From: Archangium violaceum | GTDB lineage: Bacteria; Myxococcota; Myxococcia; Myxococcales; Myxococcaceae | Reading direction: 5' to 3' | Assembly: GCF_016859125.1 (NCBI RefSeq) | Contig: NZ_CP069338.1 | Location: 5,829,501-5,893,500 of the forward strand | Length of the DNA stretch: 64,000 bases | Part shown: one piece after another, positions 39,090-47,933 of the stretch | How positions within the stretch are numbered: the first letter of the stretch is position 1 | Layout: each line of letters starts with the position of its first letter | Made by a program: the position numbers and the translations under genes | Notes under the pieces: generated by a model | Told to the model about the DNA's origin: nothing | Database searches by the model: none | What the model saw: only the letters and a program-made list of their open reading frames with translations

Positions 39090-40406
39090 ATGAAGAAGCT
39101 CGCCATCGTCGTCGCCGGGGGGCCGGCCCCGGGCATCAACAGCGTGATTGGAGCGGCCACCATCCGGGCCCGGCTCTCGGGAGTGGAGGTCATCGGCATC
39201 CAGGATGGGTTCAAGTGGCTCGCCGAGGGCGACAGCTCCCATGTCGTCCCCCTGACCATCGAGGACACCAGCCGCATCCACTTCCGCGGCGGCTCGTACA
39301 TCGGCATCTCCCGCGCCAACCCCACCCGGACCCCCGAGCACCTCCAGCGCACGCTGGATGGGTTGGATCGGCTCGGCGTGGGCATGCTCATCACCATCGG
39401 GGGTGATGGCACCGCCACCCTGGCGCAGATCATCTCGGAGAAGACCCGGGGGAAGATCCGCGTGGTGCACGTCCCCAAGACGATCGACAACGACATCGAT
39501 CTGCCCCACGACACGAGCACCTTCGGTTTCCAGACCGCGCGCCATGTCGGAGTGGAGATCGTGAAGAACCTGATGGTCGACGCGAAGACCACCTCGCGCT
39601 GGTACTTCGTCATCGCCCAGGGACGGAAGGCGGGGCACCTCGCCCTGTCGATCGGCAAGGCGGTGGGGGCGACCGTCTCCCTCATCCCCGAGGAGTTCCG
39701 CGGGAAGAAGATTCCCTTCTCCACCGCGGTGGACATCCTCGCCGGCTCGGTCATCAAGCGGCTGTCCTACGGCCGTCCGGATGGCATCGCCCTCATCGCC
39801 GAGGGCCTCGCCGACTGCATCGACCCCGAGGACCTGGCCCGGCACACGGAGCTGCCGCGAGACCACATGGGCAACATCCACGTGGCGGAGATCAACCTGG
39901 GAGAAATCCTCGAGAAGGGCGTGAAGGAGCGGCTCGCGGCCCTCGGCATCAAGGCCACGCTCATCCCCAAGTACATCGGCTACGAGGTGCGCTGCGCCGA
40001 CCCCATCCCCTTCGACATGGAGTACACGCGCGATCTCGGCCACTGCGCGGCCCGCTACATCATCGAGGGGGGCACCGAGGCGGTGGTCTCCATGGTCAAT
40101 GGTCGGTTCCACCCCATCACCTTCCAGGAGATGAAGGATCCGGCGACGGGGCGGCCCCGGGTGCGGATGGTGGACATCGACTCGGACCGCTACAAGATTG
40201 CCCGGAGCTTCATGCTCCGGCTCAAGCGGCAGGACTTCGACAAGCCGGAGGAACTGGCCCGGTTCGCCGCGGTCGCCCATCTGACGCCGGAGACCTTCCG
40301 TGACCAGTTCTTCCACCTGGTGAAGGACGAGCCGCGGATCGCCGCCGATGTGGGGTTCGGAACCATCGTCAGCCCGGGAGAGCCCACGGGAGGTCCGGTT
40401 CGCTAA
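39090..40406 (+). CDS. 6-phosphofructokinase
   Basis: A 438-residue phosphofructokinase phosphorylating fructose 6-phosphate. The phosphate-binding start is VVAGGPAPGINSVIGAA. GGDGTATLAQ carries Gly at the position that is Asp in most PPi-dependent enzymes, while PKTIDNDIDLP carries the Lys common in PPi-using and some ATP-using long forms. So the phosphoryl donor cannot be settled here, and ATP is slightly favoured. In Myxococcus xanthus a phosphofructokinase is controlled by the Ser/Thr kinase Pkn4. ATG at 39090 directly precedes KKLAIVVAGG; upstream starts add a non-conserved tail. Confidence 0.88.
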   Translation: MKKLAIVVAGGPAPGINSVIGAATIRARLSGVEVIGIQDGFKWLAEGDSSHVVPLTIEDTSRIHFRGGSYIGISRANPTRTPEHLQRTLDGLDRLGVGMLITIGGDGTATLAQIISEKTRGKIRVVHVPKTIDNDIDLPHDTSTFGFQTARHVGVEIVKNLMVDAKTTSRWYFVIAQGRKAGHLALSIGKAVGATVSLIPEEFRGKKIPFSTAVDILAGSVIKRLSYGRPDGIALIAEGLADCIDPEDLARHTELPRDHMGNIHVAEINLGEILEKGVKERLAALGIKATLIPKYIGYEVRCADPIPFDMEYTRDLGHCAARYIIEGGTEAVVSMVNGRFHPITFQEMKDPATGRPRVRMVDIDSDRYKIARSFMLRLKRQDFDKPEELARFAAVAHLTPETFRDQFFHLVKDEPRIAADVGFGTIVSPGEPTGGPVR

Positions 40407-40465
40407 TCCCCGTCAGGGAAGTAATACCCCCTCTCCCGAGGGGAGCGGGAGCATGCTCAACCCGC

Positions 40466-40918
40466 TCACTCGTAGGGGGATATCAGGCCGCGCGCGAGGG
40501 CTCCGCTCGCGCGCGCGCGCGGCTCGTCAGCCTCGTACACGGGCAGGTGCACGCGGAAGGTGGAGCCCCGGCCCACCTCGCTCTCCACGGAGATCTCCCC
40601 GCCCAGCGCGATGAGCCGGACGCGTTCGGCTCCGTCGCGCGCATCGGCGAGCGTCTCGAGCAATTCCTGGTGCTCCTCGGGCGTGGGGGTTCCCGCCGTG
40701 CGGACCATCTGCTGCTGCACGTAGTCGAGGTTGCCGATGATGAACGCGAGCGGGTTGTTGATCTCATGACCCAGGCCCGCCGCGAGCTGGCCGATGGTCG
40801 CCAGCCGGTCGGCGAAGAGGAGTTTCGCCTGGGTGGCCTGGAGTTGCCGCAAGCTCTCGGTGAGCCGGGCGTTGGTCTGCTCCAGCTCGAGCGTGCGCGG
40901 CCCCGTGGCTGCCTTCAT
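40466..40918 (-). pseudogene. Histidine kinase remnant lacking its ATP-binding core
   Basis: A 150-residue frame with a coiled-coil linker, an intact phospho-acceptor box (LATIGQLAAGLGHEINNPLA, His51) and helix two of the dimerisation domain to AERVRLI. It then jumps in frame to ALGGEISVESEVGRGSTFRV, the last strands of the ATPase domain. Compared with the kinase at 32383-34041, about 140 residues holding the N, D/G1, F and G2 boxes are missing. A TGA stands two codons upstream of the ATG, so all sensor sequence is lost as well. It cannot autophosphorylate. It is probably a relic. Confidence 0.75.
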
Positions 40919-41066
40919 GCCGTCTCATGGGCAGCACTGCGACGGGCGTGCCAGCGTGTCTGCCTCGGGCTCGGTGGGCCTCCATGGGCCGATGTTGTGG
41001 CGTTCCGCCTCATTCGCGGTCAGCGGGGGTGCGGCATTCTGGGCGGGTGCGGCAATACGCCACACA

Positions 41067-42188
41067 TCACTCGCGCCGGCTACGCGTCTTGTAGGTGAGC
41101 ACGGGGGCGAGTGTCGCCACCACGCGCACGAGCCCGGCGTCCACGAGGTCCCCCACCACGCGGTCGATGGCCTTGTACGCGGGAGGAGCCTCCTCGAAGA
41201 GCAGGTCGCGGTCCTCGCAGATGACATGACTCTTGAAGGAGGTGCGGGTGAGGGCCTCGGGGGTGAAGCGCTCGCGCATCCGCTCACGGGCACTGGAGCG
41301 CGTCCACTTGCGGCCGGCTCCGTGAGCCAGGCTGTGGGCGTGGCCCGCGCCGTCGCCCACCGGCTGCACCAGGTAGCTCAGCGAGCCACGGCTGCCGGGA
41401 ATCACCACCGGCCCCTGGTCCGAGGGCGCGGCGCCCTTGCGGTGCAGCCAGCACGTGTGGCCCTCGTACTCCTTCGGAGTGACGCTGTTGTGGCAGACAT
41501 CGAGCACCCGTCGTCCCCCGGCCGCGATGCCCTGCATCATCCGGCCGGCGATGGTGGCGCGATTGGCCCGCGCCCAGGCCACGGCATGGTCATGCCGCTC
41601 GAGGTAGCGTCGCGCCTCGTCCGAGTCCTCCGCGAGCCCTCCGGTGCCATGCCGGTCCACGTGTGCTCGCAGGATGGCCTCGCCCAATCCTCGTGAGCCG
41701 GAGTGGACGAGCAGCAGGAGGCGAGCCGGCTCCAGCCCCAGCGCGGTGAAGGTGCCGGCGTCGTGCACCGCGTCCACCCGTTGCACCTCGGCGAAGTGGT
41801 TGCCACCACCCACCGTGCCGAGCGCCGCCTCGAAGCCGCAGGGCTTCACGCCCATGTCGGCGAGCACGGCGTCCGTGTTGCCCTCCCACGGTCCATCCAG
41901 CTCCAGCCTCGCCGCCCAGCGCTCCGGCTTCGCCTTGCGCGCGGGCAGGTCCAATTCCCACAACCCCATCCCACAGCCGATGTCGTTGCCCACCAGGAAG
42001 GGATAGAAGATGCCCTCGGAGGCGAACGCGGCACCCACCGGTGCTCCCTTGCCTGGGTGCAGGTCTGGCAGGCCCACCGCGGAGCGCATGCCGGGAAGTC
42101 GTGAGGCGGCCTCGAGCTGGCGGATGGCTTCACCCTCCACCCACGACTGGGGCGAGGCGATGACACGGACGTGAGGAGAGGGGTTCAT
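41067..42188 (-). CDS. RtcB-family RNA ligase (RtcB2/RctB type)
   Basis: A 373-residue RtcB-superfamily 3'-phosphate RNA ligase. Visible metal/GTP-site motifs: GLPDLHPGKGAPVG, LVGNDIGCGMGL, GTVGGGNHFAEVQ, LLLVHSGSRGLGEAIL, DVCHNSVTPKEY and the guanylylated His in HSLAHGAGRKWTRS. Length and motif spacing fit the short RtcB2 (release-factor-H-coupled) group rather than the roughly 480-residue tRNA-splicing form. RtcB2 usually sits beside prfH and repairs damaged rRNA; no prfH is nearby. ATG at 42188 has GGAGGGGAG upstream. It is the last gene of the proA-rsfS-rlmH-rtcB run. Confidence 0.88.
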   Translation of the reverse strand: MNPSPHVRVIASPQSWVEGEAIRQLEAASRLPGMRSAVGLPDLHPGKGAPVGAAFASEGIFYPFLVGNDIGCGMGLWELDLPARKAKPERWAARLELDGPWEGNTDAVLADMGVKPCGFEAALGTVGGGNHFAEVQRVDAVHDAGTFTALGLEPARLLLLVHSGSRGLGEAILRAHVDRHGTGGLAEDSDEARRYLERHDHAVAWARANRATIAGRMMQGIAAGGRRVLDVCHNSVTPKEYEGHTCWLHRKGAAPSDQGPVVIPGSRGSLSYLVQPVGDGAGHAHSLAHGAGRKWTRSSARERMRERFTPEALTRTSFKSHVICEDRDLLFEEAPPAYKAIDRVVGDLVDAGLVRVVATLAPVLTYKTRSRRE

Positions 42189-42240
42189 GCTCCCCTCCGA
42201 CGCGCGCCACTTCCGCTGCCTGACGGCGCCGCCCGGCCGC

Positions 42241-42705
42241 CTACTTGTGGTACGGCTCGCCCTTGAGAATGGTGAAGGCGCGGTAGAGCTGCTCCACCAG
42301 CACCACCCGCGCCAGCCGGTGCGGCAGCGTCATCTTCGACAGCGAGAGGACCAGGTCCGCGGACTGCCTCACCCGCTCGTCCAGTCCCTCGTCACCGCCG
42401 ATGATGAGCAGCAGGTCCTTCGCGCCATCCTGCGCCCGGCCCACGTAGCGGCTGAACTCCACCGAGTCCAGCAGCTTGCCCCGCTCGTCGAGCGCCACCA
42501 GCAGGTCTTGCGGCTTGCGGCGCGCGAGGATGGCCTCGGCCTCGGCGCTCCTGGCGTCCCCGGCCTTGCCCTTCTTCCCACCCGCCTCGGGCAACTCGAG
42601 CAGCTCGAAGCGGGTGTAGTGGGTCAGGCGCGAGGCGTACTCCTGGACCGCGGGCTCGTAGAGGCCCGAGCGATCCCTGCCGATGGAGAGGAGCCGGACC
42701 TTCAG
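42241..42705 (-). CDS. rlmH: 23S rRNA (pseudouridine1915-N3)-methyltransferase RlmH, CTG start
   Basis: A 154-residue SPOUT methyltransferase. The body contains [40 protein letters not shown] and [22 protein letters not shown], with the family C-terminus ILKGEPYHK. The normal family N-terminus (here [19 protein letters not shown]) begins at 42705, and no ATG, GTG or TTG exists in frame before MPEAGG at 42594, which would delete 37 conserved residues. The start is therefore probably CTG at 42705, which overlaps the rsfS stop (CTGA) and follows GGGAGAAGG. Confidence 0.88.
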   Translation of the reverse strand: MKVRLLSIGRDRSGLYEPAVQEYASRLTHYTRFELLELPEAGGKKGKAGDARSAEAEAILARRKPQDLLVALDERGKLLDSVEFSRYVGRAQDGAKDLLLIIGGDEGLDERVRQSADLVLSLSKMTLPHRLARVVLVEQLYRAFTILKGEPYHK

Positions 42706-43232
42706 GCCACCTTCTCCCGCGCCGCGTCCGCCCAGAGGCCCTCGAGGTCATAGTGGGCGCGCGCCTCGGTGTGGAAGAGGTGCGCCACCACCTCGCCGAA
42801 GTCCAGCAGCACCCACTGGCCCGTCTCCATGCCCTCGTGGCCGATGGGACGCAGGTCCTCCGTCTGCTTGAGGTTCGTCAGCACGTGCTCCGCCATGGCG
42901 GACACCTGCCGGTCGCTCTCGCCCGAGGCCACCACGAAGTAGTCCGCGTAGGACGTCATCCCGCGTACGTCGAGGATGACGATGTCCGACGCCTTCTTGT
43001 CCGAGAGCAGGTTGCCAATCTTGCGCGCCAGCGCATGCGCTCGCGGGTTCTCCGCGCGGGGCGCCGGGGCCGCCGCGGGGGTGAGCGCCTTCTTCTTCGC
43101 GGCCGACTTCTTGCGCGCGGGCAGCTTCCGGACCGCGCCCTTCTTCGCCGCCGTCTTCTTGCGTGCGGCCGGCGTCTTCGCCGCGCTCTTCTTCGCCGCT
43201 GCCTTCTTCGTCGTGGTCTTCTTCGTCGCCAT
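42702..43232 (-). CDS. rsfS: Ribosome silencing factor RsfS with lysine/alanine-rich N-terminal tail
   Basis: A 176-residue protein. The C-terminal about 110 residues are RsfS ([58 protein letters not shown]), which binds ribosomal protein L14 and blocks subunit joining in starvation. The first about 60 residues are a low-complexity K/A tail ([19 protein letters not shown]...) resembling histone-H1-like or DNA/RNA-binding tails, and are absent from standard RsfS. ATG at 43232 opens exactly at the tail; an earlier GTG at 43250 is less likely. Confidence 0.92.
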   Translation of the reverse strand: MATKKTTTKKAAAKKSAAKTPAARKKTAAKKGAVRKLPARKKSAAKKKALTPAAAPAPRAENPRAHALARKIGNLLSDKKASDIVILDVRGMTSYADYFVVASGESDRQVSAMAEHVLTNLKQTEDLRPIGHEGMETGQWVLLDFGEVVAHLFHTEARAHYDLEGLWADAAREKVA

Positions 43233-43251
43233 ATGTGTCCTGGGGCGCACC

Positions 43252-44520
43252 CTAGCGCACCTGACCCTGCCCGTGGATGACGTACTTCTGACTCGTCAGT
43301 TCTCGCAACCCCATGGGACCAAAAGCGTGCAATCGACTGGTGGAAATCCCAATCTCCGCCCCCAGGCCCAGCTCGCCTCCGTCGTTGAAGCGGGTGGAGG
43401 CGTTCCACACCACCGCGCTCGCCTGGGCCTCCCGGGTGAAGCGCCCCGCCACCGCCGCGTCCGCCGTGACGATGGCCTCCGTGTGTTCGCTTCCGTACCG
43501 AGCGATGTGTCCCAGCGCCGCGTCCAGCCCGTCCACCACGCGCACCGCCAGGATGAGGTCCAGGAACTCCCGCCCCCAGTCCTCCTCGGTGGCCGGCGTC
43601 ACCGCCACCCCGGCGCGTGACAGCACTTCCCGCGTGGCCACGTCCCCGCGCAGCTCCACCCCCCGGGCCACCAGCTCCCGGGCCACCCGGGGCAGGAACG
43701 CTTCCGCCACCGCGCGGTCCACCAGCAGGCACTCGGCGGCGTTGCACACCCCCGGACGGCTCGTCTTGGCGTTCAGGGTGATGCGCGTGGCCATGTCCAG
43801 GTCCGCCGCCGCGTGCACGTACACGTGGCAGACACCCTTGTAGTGCTTCACCACCGGAATCCGCGCGTTCTCCGCCACGAAGCGGATGAGGCCCTCTCCG
43901 CCCCGGGGGATGCACAAATCAATCAGCCCCTCCAGCTTCAGCAGCTCGAGCAGCGTCTCACGCTCGCCCGGGGGCACCGGCTGGATGCATGCCGCGGGCA
44001 GCCCCGCCTCGGTGACGCCCGCCGCCAGCGCCGCCGCGATGGCCGCGTTGGAGCGCGCCGCCTCGCTCCCTCCCCGGAGCAGCGCCGCGTTGCCGCTCTT
44101 GAGGCACAGCGCCGCCGCGTCGCTCGTCACGTTGGGGCGGGCCTCGTAGATCATCAACACCACCCCCAGCGGCAGCCGCACCTTGCTCACGTGCAGGCCA
44201 TTGGGCCGATCCCACCCCTCCGTCACCTCACCCACCGGGTCCTTCAGGTGGGCCACCTCCTCCACCGCCCGGGCCATGGCCTCCACCCGCGAGGCGTCCA
44301 GCAGCAACCGGTCCAGGAAGGCCCCGCCCTTGCCCGAGGCCCGCGCGGCGGCCATGTCCGCCTCGTTGGCGGCGACGATGGAGGGGATGGCCTCGCGCAG
44401 GTGGCGGGCCATGAGCCGGAGGGCCTCATCCTTCTGCCCGGTGGGCGCGGTGGCGAGCACACGGGAGGCCGCTCGGGCGGCTTCGGCGAGGGAGCGCACG
44501 TCTTGCTTGGCAACGGACAT
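43252..44520 (-). CDS. proA: Gamma-glutamyl phosphate reductase
   Basis: A 422-residue aldehyde-dehydrogenase-fold enzyme of proline synthesis, reducing glutamyl 5-phosphate to glutamate semialdehyde. NAD(P)-binding [20 protein letters not shown] and [16 protein letters not shown] are clear. The catalytic Cys is in [13 protein letters not shown], and the C-terminal [20 protein letters not shown] is diagnostic. It leads an operon-like run with rsfS and rlmH, an arrangement common in proteobacteria. Its ATG shares a CATG with a possible divergent start. Confidence 0.96.
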   Translation of the reverse strand: MSVAKQDVRSLAEAARAASRVLATAPTGQKDEALRLMARHLREAIPSIVAANEADMAAARASGKGGAFLDRLLLDASRVEAMARAVEEVAHLKDPVGEVTEGWDRPNGLHVSKVRLPLGVVLMIYEARPNVTSDAAALCLKSGNAALLRGGSEAARSNAAIAAALAAGVTEAGLPAACIQPVPPGERETLLELLKLEGLIDLCIPRGGEGLIRFVAENARIPVVKHYKGVCHVYVHAAADLDMATRITLNAKTSRPGVCNAAECLLVDRAVAEAFLPRVARELVARGVELRGDVATREVLSRAGVAVTPATEEDWGREFLDLILAVRVVDGLDAALGHIARYGSEHTEAIVTADAAVAGRFTREAQASAVVWNASTRFNDGGELGLGAEIGISTSRLHAFGPMGLRELTSQKYVIHGQGQVR

Positions 44521-44542
44521 GTCTCTCCTCTATCACCGCCTC

Positions 44543-44857
44543 ATGAGCGACGCCCGGTTGGAACAGTTCAAACAGATGGCCGCCGAGTTCCCCGATGCGC
44601 CCATGGCGCACTTTTCCCTGGGCAAGGCCTACCTGGAGCGTCGGCAGTACGCCGAGGCGGCCCAGGCCCTGGAGACGGCGGTGCGGTTGGATCCCCAGTA
44701 CGCCGCGGCCCTGGTGTCCCTGGGGGACGCCTACGCCGGGGCGGGGCAGACGCAGAAGGCCCGCGAGGTGCTCACCCGCGCCCGCGACACGGCGCTCGCC
44801 CAGAGCCACGCCAGCCTCGCCGAGGAGATCGACGAGCGGCTGTCCGGGCTGGACTGA
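44543..44857 (+). CDS. Small TPR protein
   Basis: A 104-residue protein with two to three TPR helical pairs: AHFSLGKAYLERRQYAEAAQ, ALETAVRLDPQYAAALVSLG and DAYAGAGQTQKAREVLTRAR. It probably serves as a protein-protein adaptor; the partner is unknown. ATG at 44543 opens directly on a typical TPR leader, but no ribosome site is visible. ATG at 44519, eight codons earlier, overlaps the divergent proA start and is possible. Confidence 0.75.
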   Translation: MSDARLEQFKQMAAEFPDAPMAHFSLGKAYLERRQYAEAAQALETAVRLDPQYAAALVSLGDAYAGAGQTQKAREVLTRARDTALAQSHASLAEEIDERLSGLD

Positions 44858-44863
44858 GGCCCG

Positions 44864-45925
44864 CTACGGCCGCCAGGTGAGGCCCACCCCCGCCACCTGG
44901 CGGAAGTAGAACAAATCGTTGCGCGGCAGCCGGGTACCGTACATCGCGTACGAGAACTCCAGGTCCACCCGGGTGCTCAGCGGCCGGGCCAGCTTCAGCG
45001 ACAGCGTGTTCTGCGCCTCGTCATCCTCGAGGAGGATGATCTCCGGAGAGAGGTAGACGCCGTCCGGGTAGCGGTTGAGGCCCAGCGAGCCCTGGGCCAT
45101 CAGCGTCAGCTTCCAGGGCAGGCGCACCCCCGCGGTGCCGCTCAGCCGGTGGCGCTGCACCGACTCGCCGAAGCTGTTGGAGCTGGTCTCCTGGTACGAG
45201 TACGACAGCCCCAGTGCCAGTGGGCCCTTGTAGGAGTAGCCCACGCTCGCCATCAGGGCCCCGTCCTCGCGCCGTCCGGTCCACTCCGGCGTGGTTCCCG
45301 GCGGGTAGCGCACGGACGAGTGGTAGCGGCGCGAGCCGTACTCGCCGGAGACGGTGAGGGCATGGCGGCGCACGAGGCGGTAGCGCGCGAGGAAGCCCAC
45401 CTCGGGGCCGCCGAAGCTGGCGGAGAAGTCCCGGTGGTAGAGGAATCGGTGCGCACCCGCGCGCAGGCGCAGGGAGAGCCGGGTGTCCGGGGCGTACTCG
45501 ACGAAGGCCGACGCCGCCAGGTCCGTGTACGCGCGGGAGCCGCCCCGCCGGTCCTTGGCGCGTCCCTCCACACCCACTCCCAGTGACGAGCCCAGGGCGA
45601 GCGAGCCCTCCAGCGCGGCGGCCTGCACCAGCACGTCCTCGTTGGAGAAGCCCAGGTACTTGCGGCCGCCTCCGTCATAGCGGCCCACCAGCTGCCAGCG
45701 GTCCTCGGTGTAGCGGCCCTCGGCCGCGGCGAGCAGACCGAACACCAGGTCCGAGGTGCTCGCGCGCGTGTGACCCTTGGTGAAGTCACGCGGCGCGTTC
45801 CCGTCCAGCATCATCCTGCCCGTCACGCGCAGCTTTCCCTCCACGTCGGCGGCATGTGCGCCACCGGCCAGCATCAGGGAGGACACCACGAGCGCGGAGA
45901 GGAGCCGTTTCAACGGGCGCACCAT
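44864..45925 (-). CDS. Outer-membrane beta-barrel-like protein
   Basis: A 353-residue exported protein. The signal peptide ends GGAHA near residue 25. The remainder alternates polar and hydrophobic residues with many aromatic-ended strands and Gly/Tyr turns (WQLVGRYDGGGRKYLGFSNE, LTVSGEYGSRRYHSSVRYPP, GLSYSYQETSSNSFGESVQR), ending FRQVAGVGLTWRP. A final aromatic strand is the usual outer-membrane-barrel signature, although here Pro follows the Trp-Arg. The function is unknown; a porin-like or assembly role is possible. ATG at 45925 opens on the signal peptide. Confidence 0.7.
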   Translation of the reverse strand: MVRPLKRLLSALVVSSLMLAGGAHAADVEGKLRVTGRMMLDGNAPRDFTKGHTRASTSDLVFGLLAAAEGRYTEDRWQLVGRYDGGGRKYLGFSNEDVLVQAAALEGSLALGSSLGVGVEGRAKDRRGGSRAYTDLAASAFVEYAPDTRLSLRLRAGAHRFLYHRDFSASFGGPEVGFLARYRLVRRHALTVSGEYGSRRYHSSVRYPPGTTPEWTGRREDGALMASVGYSYKGPLALGLSYSYQETSSNSFGESVQRHRLSGTAGVRLPWKLTLMAQGSLGLNRYPDGVYLSPEIILLEDDEAQNTLSLKLARPLSTRVDLEFSYAMYGTRLPRNDLFYFRQVAGVGLTWRP

Positions 45926-46019
45926 ACCCCGGGCTCCGTCCGCATGCCCTGTCCACGAGAGGGCGTCCGGCTCGGCGGGTCGGTGACGACGCGCCCGGAC
46001 GGCCGGTAGAGTGCGCGTC

Positions 46020-46562
46020 ATGCGACTCGCTTCCCTCCTTTCCGTGTGTGCATTGTCCTCCCTCCTGGCCTGCGCGTCCCCCGGCTTCGTCGCGGAGGTG
46101 AAGGGGGAGACCACGGTGCAAGGGGATCCGACGGGTATCTCCGTCCTCCTCGATGCCTTCCCGGCCATCGGGAGCTTCACCAACCTGGACTTCGACCAGA
46201 ACCAGGACTTCCAGAACCAGGGGGTCAGCAAGGAGCATGTGTCCTCCGCCAGGCTGCGGTCCCTCGAGCTCCAGGTGATCGCGCCGGCGGACCAGGACTT
46301 CTCCTTCCTCGATACGCTGGAGTTCTACGCGAAGACGGGGGACCGGGAGGTGCTGGTGGCGCAGAAGAAGAACATCGCCTCGCTGGGTCTCAAGGCGCCC
46401 AACCCGGTACTGTCCATGGACCTGGAGGACGTGGAGCTCCAGCCCTTCATCACCGCTCCCTCCATGAGCATCAGCGTGCGGGGCAGGGGTCGCAAGCCCT
46501 CGAAGGACGTGCGCCTGCAGGCCGACGTGCGGCTGGACGTGAAGGTGCGGCTGCTCGACTAG
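46020..46562 (+). CDS. Small lipoprotein of unknown function
   Basis: A 180-residue lipoprotein. The signal MRLASLLSVCALSSLLACAS ends in the lipobox LLAC. The mature part is predicted beta-rich (VSSARLRSLELQVIAPADQD, TLEFYAKTGDREVLVAQKKN, DVRLQADVRLDVKVRLLD) and may form an immunoglobulin-like or LEA-type sandwich. ATG at 46020 is preferred to GTG at 46011 because it opens directly on the signal peptide. It is divergent from the barrel gene and its TAG overlaps the next gene's stop on the opposite strand. Confidence 0.65.
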   Translation: MRLASLLSVCALSSLLACASPGFVAEVKGETTVQGDPTGISVLLDAFPAIGSFTNLDFDQNQDFQNQGVSKEHVSSARLRSLELQVIAPADQDFSFLDTLEFYAKTGDREVLVAQKKNIASLGLKAPNPVLSMDLEDVELQPFITAPSMSISVRGRGRKPSKDVRLQADVRLDVKVRLLD

Positions 46563-47653
46563 CGCAGCTCCCGGGCCCGGCGCTCCAGCGAGTCCGCGCG
46601 GGAGTCCAGCTCGCGGGCGAGCGACTCGAGCTGCTTCGCCTCCTGCTCCAGGCCCCGCAGATCGTCCAGGTTGTCGCTGGCGAGCGCCTGGGCGCGCACC
46701 GTGCCCACCTGCGGCCGGCTGTCGGTGGCGCGGTGGCTGTAGGGCTGGTAGGTCGGCGGCGGCGCCCCGTTGTTCTCGGGCGGTGACGGCGTCGAGGGCA
46801 AGGACGGCTCGGGGCTTCCGCCTCCCGGCGAATCTCCCGCCGAGGGATACCCCCCCGGATCCGCCCCGAAGTTGTCCCGCGAACCGGGGAACAGGCTGCC
46901 CCCCTGGCGCTGGGAGACGTCCACCGAGATGGACCGGGTGGAGGAGTCGAGGCGCAGGCGCATGTGCCGGTCCTGCTCGTCGAACATGGACTCCTCCCCG
47001 AGGAAGTCACTCATGCGCCGGTCCAGCTCCCGCTCCTCGCGCACCTCGGTGATGCGAGCGCGGAGGGACTTCAGGCGCTGGCGCACCTTGTCCTCGGAGT
47101 CGCGCAGCGCGTCCGCCTGCTCCAGCAGATCCTCGGGGTCATCGCTCGCCTCCGCCGGGTTCAACGCCGGCACCCGGGAGGCAGGCAGCGCGGAGCGCAC
47201 CGCGTCGCGTTCGGCGCGCAGGCCGCGCATGCGGGCAATCAGCCGGGAGCGGGCCTCGCGGTCGCTCGTGGCATCCCAGGCCGCGCGGACCCGGGCCAGC
47301 TCGTCGGAGAGCGCCGAGTGCAACGCCAGGTTGCGCCGCTCCGCCTCGGACTCGGCCCCGGCGAGTGACTGGGCCAGACCGGTGAGCTGACCGGAGAGCT
47401 CCTGCGAGCGCCGCAGCGCCGTCTCCAGCTCCGGGCCCGCCACGAGCCGGCCCCGCTGCTCGGCCTTGAGCTGCTCGATGCGCCCGGCCAGGGTGTTCAG
47501 CTCCGAGCGCAGCACCTGTTGACGCTCGCGGAGCTCGCGCACCTGGGCCCGGCCCGCCTGCGCCTCGGACCTCAGCGCGTCCAGCCCCGAGGCTGCCCAG
47601 ACGGGCATCCCCAGGGAGAGGCTCAGCAGGAGGGCGAGCAGGACGCGCTTCAT
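46559..47653 (-). CDS. Exported coiled-coil protein
   Basis: A 364-residue periplasmic or surface protein. The signal peptide ends MPVWA near residue 20. Residues about 25-215 are a long coiled coil with heptads (EAQAGRAQVRELRERQQVLR, then SELNTLAGRIEQLKAEQRGR). A Pro/Gly/Ser-rich linker (about 255-320) and a short second coiled coil at the C-terminus (DLRGLEQEAKQLESLARELD) follow. No enzymatic motif is seen. A structural or scaffold role is likely. ATG at 47653 opens on the signal peptide. Confidence 0.65.
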   Translation of the reverse strand: MKRVLLALLLSLSLGMPVWAASGLDALRSEAQAGRAQVRELRERQQVLRSELNTLAGRIEQLKAEQRGRLVAGPELETALRRSQELSGQLTGLAQSLAGAESEAERRNLALHSALSDELARVRAAWDATSDREARSRLIARMRGLRAERDAVRSALPASRVPALNPAEASDDPEDLLEQADALRDSEDKVRQRLKSLRARITEVREERELDRRMSDFLGEESMFDEQDRHMRLRLDSSTRSISVDVSQRQGGSLFPGSRDNFGADPGGYPSAGDSPGGGSPEPSLPSTPSPPENNGAPPPTYQPYSHRATDSRPQVGTVRAQALASDNLDDLRGLEQEAKQLESLARELDSRADSLERRARELR

Positions 47654-47933
47654 CAATCCCCACCTAACAGCAAGCAGGATGCCAGGGCCACTGCGTGGCG
47701 GAGCGCTCCGTTGCCCACGAAACCCGAGCGGTTCCGGGGACTTCGGCCATGGGGGCGCCGGGAGAGGGGAGGTGGGCAATGATGGAAAACCACGAGGGGG
47801 GCGGGGGGACGGTGGATTTTCGAGGGCTGCGGTTTCTTTTTTACAGCCGGGCGGGACGTTCCGCCACTGGCTCCACCCCGGCACGGGTCGCCTTCCGGGT
47901 TCTGCCATGGGCCACCACCCGGGAGGTCGCGCT

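Noticed and set aside
40428-40443. Hairpin CCCCTC/GAGGGG between the phosphofructokinase gene and the kinase remnant.
   Set aside because: The stem is only 6 bp with no T-run. It could be a weak bidirectional terminator but is too poor to call.
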